Shown here piece after piece: positions 16,749 to 25,199 of a DNA stretch of 39,921 nt. The notes under the pieces were generated by a model that saw nothing but the letters and a program-made list of their open reading frames with translations, was not told the origin of the DNA and did no database searches. The position numbers and the translations under genes are program-made. The DNA lies in contig VGZT01000019.1 in the NCBI GenBank assembly GCA_016872495.1, positions 1-39,921 of the forward strand. Reading direction: 5' to 3'. The DNA is from SAR202 cluster bacterium (lineage in GTDB: Bacteria > Chloroflexota > Dehalococcoidia > Lucifugimonadales > Lucifugimonadaceae). Each line of letters starts with the position of its first letter. The first letter of the stretch is position 1.

Positions 16749-17732
16749 TTACCGGTTCCCGATACCGTCTCCGGGGTTCGCTCTGGGTAGTGTCAGGGTA
16801 AATGCGGTGTGATGACCGGGGCCAGCTGTCGCGACGCTTTCGACGGTCAACTCACCGCGTGACCGCAACGCAAGGGTGCGCGCAATGTACAGGCCAAGAC
16901 CGGAGCTGGTCCGTTCCTGCCGCCCCGCCACTTCCGGCGTCCAGCCACGATCGAAAATGTGAGCCAGGTAGTGCTCCGGTATCCCTCTCCCATCGTCCCA
17001 GACCCGCACGAAGAAATGCGACGGATTTCTCGTCAGCCTGACCTCGACCTGGCTGGTCGCGAACCGAATCGCGTTGTCCACCAGGTTCGTCACGATGTGG
17101 TCGAGCGCGGCCGCGTCCGAATACTCCAGGCCGAACTCGGCAGGCTCCGACCACCAGCTGATGTTGACCCCGCGATCGCGCCCGATGCCCACGTACCGGT
17201 CGACCACGTTTCGCACGATCTGCGACGGCGCAACCGGCGCGACCTGGGCACGGGCCGCCTGGTCCTCGAGCTGGACCAGCACCTGGATGTTGGAGACCAT
17301 CAATCTGAAGCTGGGCGCCTGCTGCTCGATCTCATCCAGGAGCTCCTGGATCGCCGGCTCGACCTTCTTCTGCGCCTCGGCCAGCCTCGCCCGCACCTCG
17401 CGCTCCTTGCCCAGGATGCGCCGGATCGGCCGGCCCATGTCATGACCGAAGACGTCGAAATAGTGCTGCGTCAGCTGGCTCCACTGCTGACGCATCTTCG
17501 TCGATTCCGCAGCGGCCCGGCTGCGCTGGCCCAGGGTCAACACTGCCACGGCGGTCGCCAGCCCGGCTGCGATCCCCGCGGCGCCGGCCACGGCAAGCGG
17601 TTCGACGAGCCACAGGTTCTCTGAAACTACGCTTCCGGCGAACGGGGACGCCAGCATCAGGACAAGCCCTGCGAGCGATACCACCAGGCCCGCAATCAGC
17701 GCCGCCATTGATCGTCGGGACAGCCCGTTCAA
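16749..17732 (-). CDS. Sensor histidine kinase with two transmembrane helices
   Basis: 327 residues. Two N-terminal hydrophobic segments (~10-30 and ~43-67) with almost no extracytoplasmic loop between them imply intramembrane or partner-mediated sensing. The dimerisation/phosphoacceptor helix has the H-box VFGHDMGRPIRR (His97), unusually with GHDMGRP where SHELRTP is common. The ATPase domain shows N-box LDHIVTNLVDNAIRFA, G1 WDDGRGIPEHY, F-box HIFDRGW and G2 SSGLGLYIARTLA. It starts 13 bp after the response regulator, so the two are cognate. Downstream genes encode a lipoprotein and a secreted repeat protein, which may supply the periplasmic input the kinase lacks. That link is inference. 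Confidence 0.92.
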   Translation of the reverse strand: MNGLSRRSMAALIAGLVVSLAGLVLMLASPFAGSVVSENLWLVEPLAVAGAAGIAAGLATAVAVLTLGQRSRAAAESTKMRQQWSQLTQHYFDVFGHDMGRPIRRILGKEREVRARLAEAQKKVEPAIQELLDEIEQQAPSFRLMVSNIQVLVQLEDQAARAQVAPVAPSQIVRNVVDRYVGIGRDRGVNISWWSEPAEFGLEYSDAAALDHIVTNLVDNAIRFATSQVEVRLTRNPSHFFVRVWDDGRGIPEHYLAHIFDRGWTPEVAGRQERTSSGLGLYIARTLALRSRGELTVESVATAGPGHHTAFTLTLPRANPGDGIGNR

Positions 17733-17745
17733 GTCGGGTCTCCTG

Positions 17746-18528
17746 CTACCTGGGCACTACCAGGACATAGCCGCGATTGCGCACATTCACTATCAGGTCA
17801 TCCGGACCAAACTTGCGTCCGGATGCCTCGCCAAGGGCGTCCTTGATCTCTCGCACGCGCACCCGCAATGACGCCCGGGAGTCCTCGCCCTCCGAGAATC
17901 GCTCGAGCTTCCAGAACGGAACCAGTTCGCCGGGGCTGCGGTACCAGGCGCTGGCAAGCTCGAGCAGGATCGAGAACTTCATGCCCTGGATCGACCGGAT
18001 CGGATCCCGCCGGTCTCCCTCGACTGCGTAGGCAATCCCCGCCTCGCCGTCGATCAGGAACTGCTCACCGATCTGTATCAGCACAGGCGTCTTGCCGATC
18101 AACCGGCGCAGCCGCAGAACCACCTCGTCGGGACTCGCCAGCTTGTCGATGAAATCAACCGACGATGAAAACCTCAGGCTTCCGGCCACCGCCGCATCGC
18201 GGTGCGGCCCCCGCGAATACTGGGTAAACATGAGCACCGGAAGATCCGCTGACTTTTCGACGATCTTGCGCAGGATGCCCAGGCCTTTGAACTGATCATC
18301 TGGATGGTCCCCGAACCTGACATCCAGCAGGACCGCCGAAGGCCTGACGGTCTCGATCGCAATCAACGCTTCGCTCTCGAAATCGTGCCCGGCGGCGAAC
18401 TTTGATTGCGGCTGGACCACCACGGTTTCGAACCCTTCGCCGTCCAGCTTTCGCCTGACGGAGTTCATGATGTCCGACCCGGCCTCATCGTCCACGATCA
18501 GGATCCTGTCCCGCCGGCCAGTAGTCAC
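17746..18528 (-). CDS. Two-component response regulator, winged-helix output
   Basis: 260 residues from a GTG start with GGGAG 7 bases upstream. The receiver domain (1-~140) has the acidic pair Asp13/Asp14 (ILIVDDEAG), phosphoacceptor Asp69 (VLLDVRF), Thr102 (LMFTQYS) and Lys129 (DFIDKL). It is longer than usual between the first strand and the phosphorylation site, with an insertion QSKFAAGHDFESEA. The C-terminal half ends SLRVRVREIKDALGEASG and VNVRNRGYVLVVPR, an OmpR/PhoB-type winged helix. First gene of the operon with the histidine kinase. It probably controls its own operon, including the secreted proteins. Confidence 0.9.
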   Translation of the reverse strand: MTTGRRDRILIVDDEAGSDIMNSVRRKLDGEGFETVVVQPQSKFAAGHDFESEALIAIETVRPSAVLLDVRFGDHPDDQFKGLGILRKIVEKSADLPVLMFTQYSRGPHRDAAVAGSLRFSSSVDFIDKLASPDEVVLRLRRLIGKTPVLIQIGEQFLIDGEAGIAYAVEGDRRDPIRSIQGMKFSILLELASAWYRSPGELVPFWKLERFSEGEDSRASLRVRVREIKDALGEASGRKFGPDDLIVNVRNRGYVLVVPR

Positions 18529-18584
18529 CCGAATCTCCCAGGGACCAGTTGTATTTGGTCAAGACTGTAGCAGCTTAAATCAGG

Positions 18585-18613
18585 TTGAACTGGGGGATGC
18601 CCGTATCTATAAT
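18585..18613 (+). promoter_or_regulatory. Near-consensus sigma-70-type promoter for ferredoxin gene
   Basis: -35 TTGAAC at 18585-18590, a 17-bp spacer, and a perfect -10 TATAAT at 18608-18613. Transcription would begin near 18620, giving a ~63-nt leader before the ferredoxin ATG. It is among the best promoter matches I found by eye in the window and implies strong constitutive expression. Confidence 0.85.
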
Positions 18614-18682
18614 CATGGCTCGCCAAATGCAGAGACGGACACGGTTACAGGGCGCGTCCCTTAGCTTGAGGAACCTTAACGA

Positions 18683-18967
18683 ATGACCTACATCATCACG
18701 AGCGCGTGCGTAGACGTCGCCGACGGCGCGTGTGTGGACGTGTGCCCGGTTGACTGCATCTACTCCAAGAAGGGCGACCACCAGCTGTTCATCAATCCCG
18801 AAGAGTGCATCGACTGCGCCGCATGTGAGCCAGTCTGCCCGGTCAACGCCATCTTCGCCGAAGACCAGACTCCCGAGAAGGACAAGCCGTACATCAAGCG
18901 CAACTACGATTACGACTACAAATCATCGACTCCGGGAAACAATACAGGGATCACGCCGAAGCACTAG
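18683..18967 (+). CDS. fdxA: Seven-iron-type (3Fe-4S/4Fe-4S) ferredoxin
   Basis: Small soluble electron carrier, 94 residues. The N-terminal motif CVDVADGACVDVCPVDC has the spacing C-x7-C-x3-CP of the 3Fe-4S/4Fe-4S ferredoxins of the mycobacterial FdxA and Thermus type. The second motif CIDCAACEPVCP is a regular CxxCxxCxxxCP cluster. Asp/Ala-rich surroundings and the following acidic stretch (IFAEDQTPEKDKPYIK) fit the family. The tail ends with a Ser/Thr/Asn-rich segment with no clear role. The start has GAGGAA about 9 bases upstream. It is a monocistronic unit with its own promoter and terminator; partners are not identifiable from the neighbours. Confidence 0.95.
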   Translation: MTYIITSACVDVADGACVDVCPVDCIYSKKGDHQLFINPEECIDCAACEPVCPVNAIFAEDQTPEKDKPYIKRNYDYDYKSSTPGNNTGITPKH

Positions 18968-19005
18968 CCAGGCAAGCCGCGGTGCGGCTGCCCCAGATCT
19001 ACGAA

Positions 19006-19037
19006 GGGCCATCCGGAAGCGGATGGCCCTCTTGTTT
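19006..19037 (+). terminator. Intrinsic terminator after ferredoxin gene
   Basis: Perfect 10-bp stem GGGCCATCCG/CGGATGGCCC with a GAAG tetraloop, followed by TCTTGTTT. It ends the ferredoxin transcript ~40 bp past the stop. A shorter stem (GCCGC/GCGGC, 18976-18988) precedes it. It also lies between two convergent genes and could stop antisense reading into hemQ. Confidence 0.85.
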
Positions 19038-19057
19038 GACCAGGTCGGCGGGACACC

Positions 19058-19762
19058 TTAGCCGCCGAGCGTCTGCAACGCCTCTCTGGCTGACATCCTG
19101 ATCGTCGTGAATATCGGCGTCTCCGACTCGGTGTACTGAGATGTAGGGATCAGCCTGAGGTCCTCGACCAGCTGGAGAAAATCGCCAGGGTCGTCCATCT
19201 CGAAGCCCAGCACAAACTCCGGATCGTCAAGACCAAATGAGTACGCGGTGTTTATCTTCACGGTCGGGTACTTGTGCCCGATCTTGAAGTGCTCCCCCAT
19301 GAGCTTCTGACGCTCCTCCTGCGGTAGCGCGTACCAGCTCCGCTTCTTCACCATCGGATAGACCACGAAGTACTTCAGGTCCCAGCTTCTCCGGTCGCGT
19401 GACTCCATTTCCGGGTGGCGATGCGTCCGGTAAGGGGATTTCTTGGTCATCCCAAGGTACGAGTAAGGGGTGTCCAGGTACGCACCAAGCCCCGTGCCCA
19501 GCACCCTCGTAACGGTCGTCTGAAAGATGTCGACGGCCGGCGCGGCCTGCCTGAGCAGGAGATCGGCATCGCCGCGCAGTCCGACCAGGCTGTAGGTCCG
19601 AGTCCAGCACGCGGTCGCGATGTCATCGATGACGGCACTCGCCTCCGCAATATGCTCCCGGCGCTGCCCGGCCTCAAGCCTGCGCCAGCTACGGTCGAGC
19701 TTGAAGAACGTGTACTTCACGAACTCGCGGGACGACTCAGCATTCGGTGGCTGCCCGGTCAT
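19058..19762 (-). CDS. hemQ: Coproheme decarboxylase HemQ (chlorite dismutase family)
   Basis: Chlorite-dismutase-fold enzyme, 234 residues, the size of HemQ proteins that convert coproheme III to heme b in the coproporphyrin-dependent pathway of Gram-positive-type bacteria. Landmarks: EFVKYTFFKLDRSWRRL at the N-terminus; LDTPYSYLGMTKKSPY; KYFVVYPMVKKRSWYALPQE, the YP-M-K segment holding the conserved catalytic Tyr region; ERQKLMGEHFKIGHKYPTVK, the segment bearing the proximal His; and GLDDPEFVLGFEMDDPGDFL. The ATG at 19762 is chosen because GGAGGG lies 9 bases upstream; the longer frame would overlap gcvPB. Last gene of the gcv operon, 25 bp after gcvPB. This pairing is unusual, but both pathways handle glycine-linked or iron-linked metabolism; no direct coupling is shown. 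Confidence 0.88.
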   Translation of the reverse strand: MTGQPPNAESSREFVKYTFFKLDRSWRRLEAGQRREHIAEASAVIDDIATACWTRTYSLVGLRGDADLLLRQAAPAVDIFQTTVTRVLGTGLGAYLDTPYSYLGMTKKSPYRTHRHPEMESRDRRSWDLKYFVVYPMVKKRSWYALPQEERQKLMGEHFKIGHKYPTVKINTAYSFGLDDPEFVLGFEMDDPGDFLQLVEDLRLIPTSQYTESETPIFTTIRMSAREALQTLGG

Positions 19763-19787
19763 CGGAATTGACCCTCCGACGGCAGCC

Positions 19788-21308
19788 TCACCTTCGGTCA
19801 CCTGCATCCACGCCCGCGGGAGCCGATGACTGCGCAGGCGCCACCCCATCCCGGCGCCATCTCAAATAGGGCGTCCGGGCCGCCGCAGCCTCGTTGAGGC
19901 GCGAGTTTGGAGTGTCGTGCGGCGCCGACTTCAACACCTCAGGCGTGTCCTCGGCCTCGCGCGCGATCTTCTGCATGATCGCGATGAACTGGTCGAGCGT
20001 CTCCTTGCTCTCGGTCTCGGTCGGCTCGACCATGAGCGCCTCAGGGACGATCAGCGGAAAGTACATGGTGGGCGGGTGCACCCCGTAGTCGATCAGCCGC
20101 TTCGCGACATCCAGGGCGCTTGCGCCCTTCGCCTTCTGCTTGCGAGCGCTGAACACGACCTCGTGCATGCTGTATCGGCCAGCAAATGCGAGGTCATAGT
20201 CGGACTTCAGCCTGACTTGAATGTAGTTGGCATTGATGATCGCGTTCTCGCTGATCTGCCGCATACCCTCAAGGCCCATCGTGCGTATGTATGTATAGGC
20301 CCGGACAAGGATCCCGAAGCTTCCGTGAAACCCGTTGAGCCGCCCGACGCTGTCGGCCGGCGCGGCGAGACGGTACTGGTTGTCTGCGCGCTGCACGACC
20401 GGCGTAGGCAGGAAGCGCCGCAACGCCTCGCTGACCAGTACGGGACCGGCGCCCGGCCCGCCGCCGCCGTGGGGCGTGGAGAACGTCTTGTGCAGGTTCG
20501 AATGCGCGATGTCGAAACCCAGGTCACCGAGCCGGGTCAGCCCAAGTAACGCGTTCAGGTTGGCGCCGTCGGCGTAAACGAGTCCGCCGGCGTCATGGAT
20601 CGTCTTCGTGATTTCCAGGATCGACGGATCAAACAACCCGACCGTGCTGGGCAAGGTCAACATGAACACGGCCGTGCGCTCATCCACGTGCTGCCTGAGC
20701 GCCTGGACATCGATGTTGCCGTTCTTGTCGGAAGGCACGGTCACGACTTCCAGCCCGGCCATCGCCGCCGACGCCGGATTGGTACCGTGCGCGCTATCAG
20801 GGATCAGCGCGACGGTCCGCTTCAAATCGTTGCGCGACCTGTGATAGGCCCTCGCAACCAGCAGCCCGGCGTATTCACCCTGCGCGCCGGCCAGGGGCGA
20901 CAGGCAAACTCCCGGCAAGCCGGTGATCTCTCCCAGCGCCTCCTGTAACTCGAACATGATCCTCAGCGCGCCCTGAACGGTGGCGCCATCCTGCAGGGGG
21001 TGGATGTCGCTGAGCCCCGGCAACGACGCCATTTCGTCGTTCAGCTTCGGGTTGTACTTCATCGTGCACGACCCGAGCGGATAGAAGTTTGTGTCGATCG
21101 AAAAGTTGAGCTGGCTCAGGAGGGAGAAGTACCTGACGAGCTCGAGCTCGCTCAACTCGGGCAGCTCGAGCTCTTTGCGCAGCATCGAAGCGCCGGGCAG
21201 GGGCGCCACCGGAACGTCGGGCTGCGGCAGACGCATCGCCCGGCGACCCGCGACCGAGCGGTCCATCAACAGCCGGCGGTCGACCGAACGAGCGGTGAAC
21301 TGGCTCAT
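19788..21308 (-). CDS. gcvPB: Glycine dehydrogenase (decarboxylating) subunit 2
   Basis: PLP-bearing half of the split P-protein of the glycine cleavage system, which decarboxylates glycine and transfers the aminomethyl group to lipoyl-GcvH. 506 residues, the usual length. N-terminal segment FYPLGSCTMKYNPKLN is typical, then DSAHGTNPASAAMAG, YADGANLNALLG, and the Schiff-base lysine in HSNLHKTFSTPHGGGGPGAG (Lys274). C-terminal EPTETESKETLDQFI is also characteristic. Starts within the stop of gcvPA (4-bp overlap), so the two subunits are co-translated in equal amounts. The C-terminal ~30 residues (AQSSAPAGVDAGDRR) are disordered. Confidence 0.96.
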   Translation of the reverse strand: MSQFTARSVDRRLLMDRSVAGRRAMRLPQPDVPVAPLPGASMLRKELELPELSELELVRYFSLLSQLNFSIDTNFYPLGSCTMKYNPKLNDEMASLPGLSDIHPLQDGATVQGALRIMFELQEALGEITGLPGVCLSPLAGAQGEYAGLLVARAYHRSRNDLKRTVALIPDSAHGTNPASAAMAGLEVVTVPSDKNGNIDVQALRQHVDERTAVFMLTLPSTVGLFDPSILEITKTIHDAGGLVYADGANLNALLGLTRLGDLGFDIAHSNLHKTFSTPHGGGGPGAGPVLVSEALRRFLPTPVVQRADNQYRLAAPADSVGRLNGFHGSFGILVRAYTYIRTMGLEGMRQISENAIINANYIQVRLKSDYDLAFAGRYSMHEVVFSARKQKAKGASALDVAKRLIDYGVHPPTMYFPLIVPEALMVEPTETESKETLDQFIAIMQKIAREAEDTPEVLKSAPHDTPNSRLNEAAAARTPYLRWRRDGVAPAQSSAPAGVDAGDRR

Positions 21309-22663
21309 CGCAGGCCCGCCCCGATCTCGCGAAGCGCTCCCACCAACCCGTCGATCTCGGCACGCGTGTTCATCTCGGTCACGCAGATCAACATCCCGTT
21401 ATCGACACGGTCGCTAACGTCCAGGCCACCGATGATCCCCTGCTCAAGCAATCGCTCGTTGATCTCCGACGGCGGCAGCGGGCAGCCAATCACGAACTCG
21501 TGAAAGAACGTGCCGGGCACGGGCAGGGAGTAACCGAGCACCTTGCCGATCTGCTCGGCGGCGTAGTGGGCCTTGTGATAGCAAAGCTCTGCGACTTCGC
21601 GCATGCCACGCTTGCCCATGGTCGCCAGGTAAGAGGTCACCATGAGTCCGATCAGCTGCGTGCTGGTGCAGATGTTCGAAGTCGCTTTCTCACGCCGGAT
21701 GTGCTGCTCACGCGTTTGCAGCGTCAACACGTAACCCGGCTTACCCTGCCCGTCGCTCGTCCGGCCGACGATTCGGCCGGGCATCTGGCGCACGAACTCT
21801 GACTTGCAGGCAAACAGGCCGACGTATGGCCCGCCGAACGCCGGCGGTACTCCGAGGGCCTGCCCCTCTGCGGTCGCTATGTCCACGTCACACTCCCCGG
21901 GCGACTTGAAGAGTGCGACCGACGTCGGGTTGACCGACGCCACCACGAGGGCCCCGCTCGCGTGGGCGGCCTGCGACCAGCGGGCCAGGTCCTCGATCGT
22001 CCCCAGCCCGTTCGGGCTCTGGATCAGCAGCGCCGCGACATCGCCGGGGACTTCATCCTCTTCTTCGTCCAGGACCTCGAGGGTGATCGACTGTGGCTCG
22101 GTGTAAGAGCGGACGACTTCCAGCAGGCGCGGGCTCACAGAGCTCACCGCCGCCAGCTTGCCGCGACCGGTCACCCGGCAGGCCATCAGCGCGCCCTCCG
22201 CAAAGGCGGTCGGGCCGTCGTACATCCCCGCGTTGGCAACTTCCATGCCGAGGAGCAGCGCAACCAGCGTCTGGAACTCAAATGCGGTCTGCAGGGTGCC
22301 CTGGGCGACCTCAGGCTGGTAAGGCGTGTAAGAGGTCATGAACTCACCGCGGGAGACGATCCGCTTGGCCACCGCGGGAATGAAATGACGATAAGCGCCG
22401 GCGCCGAGGAAGCAGGAATACGGTCCCGGGTACTGATTCGCCTCGGCCATCGCCGAGATCTCGCGCCCGAGCTCGAGCTCGGAGGCGGCCGGCCTGAGTT
22501 TCAGGGTCGGATACCGCTTGTGCGAGGGTATGTCATGGATCAGGTCTTCGAACTGTTCAACGCCAATCGCTTCCAGCATCCTGGCCCGATCGTCGTCGGT
22601 GTTCGGGATATATGGAGAGAAATCCGCCGGCCTGCGCGCCGAGCCTCGCTGAATCATGGCCAT
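21305..22663 (-). CDS. gcvPA: Glycine dehydrogenase (decarboxylating) subunit 1
   Basis: Structural/catalytic partner of GcvPB, 452 residues, fold-type-I aminotransferase-like but without the PLP lysine. Recognisable features: YIPNTDDDRARMLEAIG at the N-terminus, SCFLGAGAYRHFIPA, FMTSYTPYQPEVAQGTLQ, NAGMYDGPTAFAEGALMA, PSFGGPYVG-like PAFGGPYVGLFACKSEFV, and MPGRIVGRTSDGQGKPGYVL. The ATG directly abuts the TAG of gcvH with no gap, so translation is coupled. An in-frame ATG two codons in is an alternative. The split PA/PB arrangement is typical of Firmicutes, Chloroflexota, Thermus and archaea rather than Proteobacteria. Confidence 0.96.
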   Translation of the reverse strand: MAMIQRGSARRPADFSPYIPNTDDDRARMLEAIGVEQFEDLIHDIPSHKRYPTLKLRPAASELELGREISAMAEANQYPGPYSCFLGAGAYRHFIPAVAKRIVSRGEFMTSYTPYQPEVAQGTLQTAFEFQTLVALLLGMEVANAGMYDGPTAFAEGALMACRVTGRGKLAAVSSVSPRLLEVVRSYTEPQSITLEVLDEEEDEVPGDVAALLIQSPNGLGTIEDLARWSQAAHASGALVVASVNPTSVALFKSPGECDVDIATAEGQALGVPPAFGGPYVGLFACKSEFVRQMPGRIVGRTSDGQGKPGYVLTLQTREQHIRREKATSNICTSTQLIGLMVTSYLATMGKRGMREVAELCYHKAHYAAEQIGKVLGYSLPVPGTFFHEFVIGCPLPPSEINERLLEQGIIGGLDVSDRVDNGMLICVTEMNTRAEIDGLVGALREIGAGLR

Positions 22664-23056
22664 CTAATGGCCGTCTGCCGTGTGCCGATCATAGGCCTCG
22701 GCATCCATGAGGTTGTCAATCTCGGCCGGATCACTCAAGTGCACCTTGATCAGCCAGCCACCGCCGAACGGGGCCTTGTTTAACGTCTCGGGATTCTTGA
22801 GCAACTCTTCGTTGCGCTCGACGACCTTGCCGCTGAGCGGAGAGAAGAGGTCGCTAACGGCCTTGACCGATTCCACTTCGCCCATCTTCTGGAACTGCCT
22901 GACGTTCGAGCCCACGCCAGGGATGCTGACGTAGACGATGTCGCCGAGCGAGTCCTGGGCGAAGTGCGTGATCCCGATTACCGCCGAACCGCCGCTGACC
23001 CGCGCCCACTCGTGTTCCTTGCTGTACTTGAGATCCTTTGGGTTTTCAGCAGCCAT
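22664..23056 (-). CDS. gcvH: Glycine cleavage system H protein
   Basis: Lipoylated carrier shuttling the aminomethyl intermediate from P-protein to T-protein. 130 residues. LKYSKEHEWARV opens the hybrid barrel, GDIVYVSIPGVGSNV follows, and the lipoyl lysine is Lys65 in GEVESVKAVSDLFSPLSG. The terminal SDPAEIDNLMDAEAYDRH is normal for the family. The ATG at 23056 is preceded by GAGGATG-type ribosome-binding sequence; the longer open frame gives a non-homologous N-terminus. It lies 79 bp after gcvT, the widest gap inside the gcv cluster. No lipoylation enzymes are nearby. Confidence 0.96.
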   Translation of the reverse strand: MAAENPKDLKYSKEHEWARVSGGSAVIGITHFAQDSLGDIVYVSIPGVGSNVRQFQKMGEVESVKAVSDLFSPLSGKVVERNEELLKNPETLNKAPFGGGWLIKVHLSDPAEIDNLMDAEAYDRHTADGH

Positions 23057-23135
23057 GCATACATCCTCTACCACGCGCCACTTCGTATGGAGCCTCAAGG
23101 AGTAGGACCGAAAGGACGAACAAGGGCGGCGGCTC

Positions 23136-24242
23136 CTAAGCCCGTGCTCGCGCGTAGAAAGGCAACGATACGATTTCGGCGCTCACGCGCCTGCCACGTA
23201 CATCGATGCTCAGCTTCGTGCCGGGGGATGCGAACGCGCGGTCAAAGTAGCCCATCCCTATATCAGCGTCAAGCGTGGGAGAGTGGGTTCCCGACGTCAC
23301 CACACCGACCACCGATTCGCCCTGGAAAACCTGGTATCCGTGACGTGCGATCGCACGCTCCAGCACCCGAAAACCTGCGATCGTGCGCCGGGTGCCCTGA
23401 TCGCGGATCTGCCTGAGCGCCTCCGCCGCAATGTAGCCAGGCGAATCGAGGTACAAGAAGCGTTCAAGGCCCGCTTCATACGGATTGTTCTCGACCGTCA
23501 TGTCGACCCCGTGGAGCATGAGGCCGGCCTCAAGCCGGCACACGTCTCGGGCACCCAGACCGCACGGCATCACGCCCTCGGCGATCAACCGGTCCCAGAC
23601 CCGAATCGCCACCCCTGAAGCGGGCATTACCTCGAATCCGTCCTCGCCCGTGTACCCGGTACGGCCAGCAAGCATCGATGCGCCTGCAACCTCTATGGTC
23701 CCGATCTGAAATGGCCGGATCCTTGAACCCCCGCCGTTCGAGATACGGTCGACCGTCCCGACCGCGTCTGGACCCTGGACCGCGATCATTGCGAAATCGG
23801 AGGACGTGTCGGTGATGGAAACGCCACCCATCTTCTGCGCTCGGGGCAGCATCCACTCCAGGACCGCCTTCTTGTTGCCCGCGTTCACCACCAGCAGGCA
23901 CTCCTCGTCGTCCAGCCGGTAGACGATCGCGTCATCGATGATTCCGCCCGCCTCGTTGCAGATCAGGTGGTACCTGGAGCGCCCTGGCCTGATGCCGGCA
24001 ACGTTGGCGCTGCAGACCGTGCCCAGGAAGGAGACAGCGCCGTGACCAGTGACGCGCAGGCGGCCCATATGGGAGACATCGAACATGCCGGCGCCGGTCC
24101 GCACCGACGTGACCTCGGCAATGATCCCCTGCGGATAGCTGACCGGCATCTCCCACCCGGCGAAGGGAACGAGCTTCGCTCCCGATTTCACATGGGCGTC
24201 ATACAACCGGGTTCGAAGGAGGACTGTCGAGCCAGAACTCAT
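23136..24242 (-). CDS. gcvT: Aminomethyltransferase (glycine cleavage T protein)
   Basis: Transfers the methylene group from aminomethyl-lipoyl-GcvH to tetrahydrofolate, releasing ammonia. 368 residues. Key segments: LVPFAGWEMPVSYPQGIIAE, MFDVSHMGRLRVTG with the catalytic Asp of the family, DDEECLLVVNAGNKKA, SMLAGRTGYTGEDGFEV, LGARDVCRLEAGLMLHG and the C-terminal VTSGTHSPTLDADIGMGYFD. All residues expected of a true GcvT rather than a paralogue (YgfZ-like) appear. The TIM-barrel gene 34 bp upstream is on the same strand. I see no glycine riboswitch upstream of the operon. Confidence 0.96.
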   Translation of the reverse strand: MSSGSTVLLRTRLYDAHVKSGAKLVPFAGWEMPVSYPQGIIAEVTSVRTGAGMFDVSHMGRLRVTGHGAVSFLGTVCSANVAGIRPGRSRYHLICNEAGGIIDDAIVYRLDDEECLLVVNAGNKKAVLEWMLPRAQKMGGVSITDTSSDFAMIAVQGPDAVGTVDRISNGGGSRIRPFQIGTIEVAGASMLAGRTGYTGEDGFEVMPASGVAIRVWDRLIAEGVMPCGLGARDVCRLEAGLMLHGVDMTVENNPYEAGLERFLYLDSPGYIAAEALRQIRDQGTRRTIAGFRVLERAIARHGYQVFQGESVVGVVTSGTHSPTLDADIGMGYFDRAFASPGTKLSIDVRGRRVSAEIVSLPFYARARA

Positions 24243-24276
24243 GCCTGTCGAATCCTACGGGGAGCAGGTTGGAGGG

Positions 24277-25083
24277 TCAAACCATCCCGGCAAACAGGTC
24301 CCGTGCGCGCAGCTTGTCCTGGTCGGACCCGAACGCCATCGAATAATGTCCTCGATAGCCCGCGTCCTCCAGGCGCCTGAACAGCCGCCTGAAGTCGAGC
24401 GTGCCCTCGCCCGGCAGCAGGTGCTCTTCCTTGTCACCGCGGCAATCGGCAAGACGTACCTCGCCGATACGTTCAATGCCGTAGGCGTCGAGAAAGCCAT
24501 CGAAATCCTCGGGGACCAGGTGCGCATGATTGGCGGTGAACGCCCATCCGAACGCGGGACCGGCGATCGCCTCGAAATAGGGGCGGCACCCATCGACGTC
24601 GAACGCCAGGTAGTGCACCTCGGCGTCATCGGGCTCGCGGTTGAGGTTTTCCAGCAGCAGGGTGACCCCGGCCTTCTCCGCCACCAGCGCCGTGCGCTTC
24701 AACCGCTCGAGCGATACCGACTTTCTTTGTGGTTCGTTACTGCTGAAGTGATATCCGGCATGGACGATCATCTTGCTGCTGCCAAGCCGCTGGGCGAGCC
24801 TGATGTTCGCCTGCAGGTACTGGTCGACGGCGGGCGCGACGAAGGGCGAGAACTCGGCCACGTTAACGCCGGATAACGTGTGCAGGATCAGTTCCACTCG
24901 GGCGGACGCTGCCGTACGGCGAACACTCTCGACGCGCTGGTCGCTCCATTCATGCAGGTGGTTAGGACCGATATCCGCGTTGAAATCGACGAAGTGAAAC
25001 CCGTTCGCACGCGCCCACACCAGCGCGTCCTCCAGGCGTCGGCCACCAGCTTCGAACCCTATCCGTTCCTTGAAATCGCCCAT
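24277..25083 (-). CDS. Sugar phosphate isomerase/epimerase-like TIM-barrel protein
   Basis: Xylose-isomerase-like (AP_endonuc_2) barrel, 268 residues. Metal-site pattern of the family is visible: IVHAGYHFSS, LLLENLNREP with Glu, NHAHLV with His, EVRLADCRGDKEEHLLPGEG with the Asp/His pair, and terminal GHYSMAFGSD where the last Glu is usually found. Members isomerise or epimerise sugars, inosose or keto acids, so the reaction cannot be named. The ATG at 25083 is fixed by a perfect GGAGGAATC ribosome-binding site; the longer open frame is arginine-rich and not real. First gene of the run leading into gcvT. Co-transcription with glycine cleavage genes is likely but its metabolic reason is unknown. 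Confidence 0.85.
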   Translation of the reverse strand: MGDFKERIGFEAGGRRLEDALVWARANGFHFVDFNADIGPNHLHEWSDQRVESVRRTAASARVELILHTLSGVNVAEFSPFVAPAVDQYLQANIRLAQRLGSSKMIVHAGYHFSSNEPQRKSVSLERLKRTALVAEKAGVTLLLENLNREPDDAEVHYLAFDVDGCRPYFEAIAGPAFGWAFTANHAHLVPEDFDGFLDAYGIERIGEVRLADCRGDKEEHLLPGEGTLDFRRLFRRLEDAGYRGHYSMAFGSDQDKLRARDLFAGMV

Positions 25084-25199
25084 GATTCCTCCCGGGACAG
25101 CATACCGGTCGTGAAGCTGCTGGCGTCTTGCAATCGACGTCGCGCGAATGTTGTACGATTCGCAGCGCGCGGTCAGCCCCGAGTCAGAGCAGGCATGGT

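Noticed and set aside
18627-18685. Short ORF (MQRRTRLQ..) in the ferredoxin leader ending at the ferredoxin start
   Set aside because: It has no ribosome-binding site, and the ORF is basic low-complexity sequence; an ATGA overlap alone is weak evidence.
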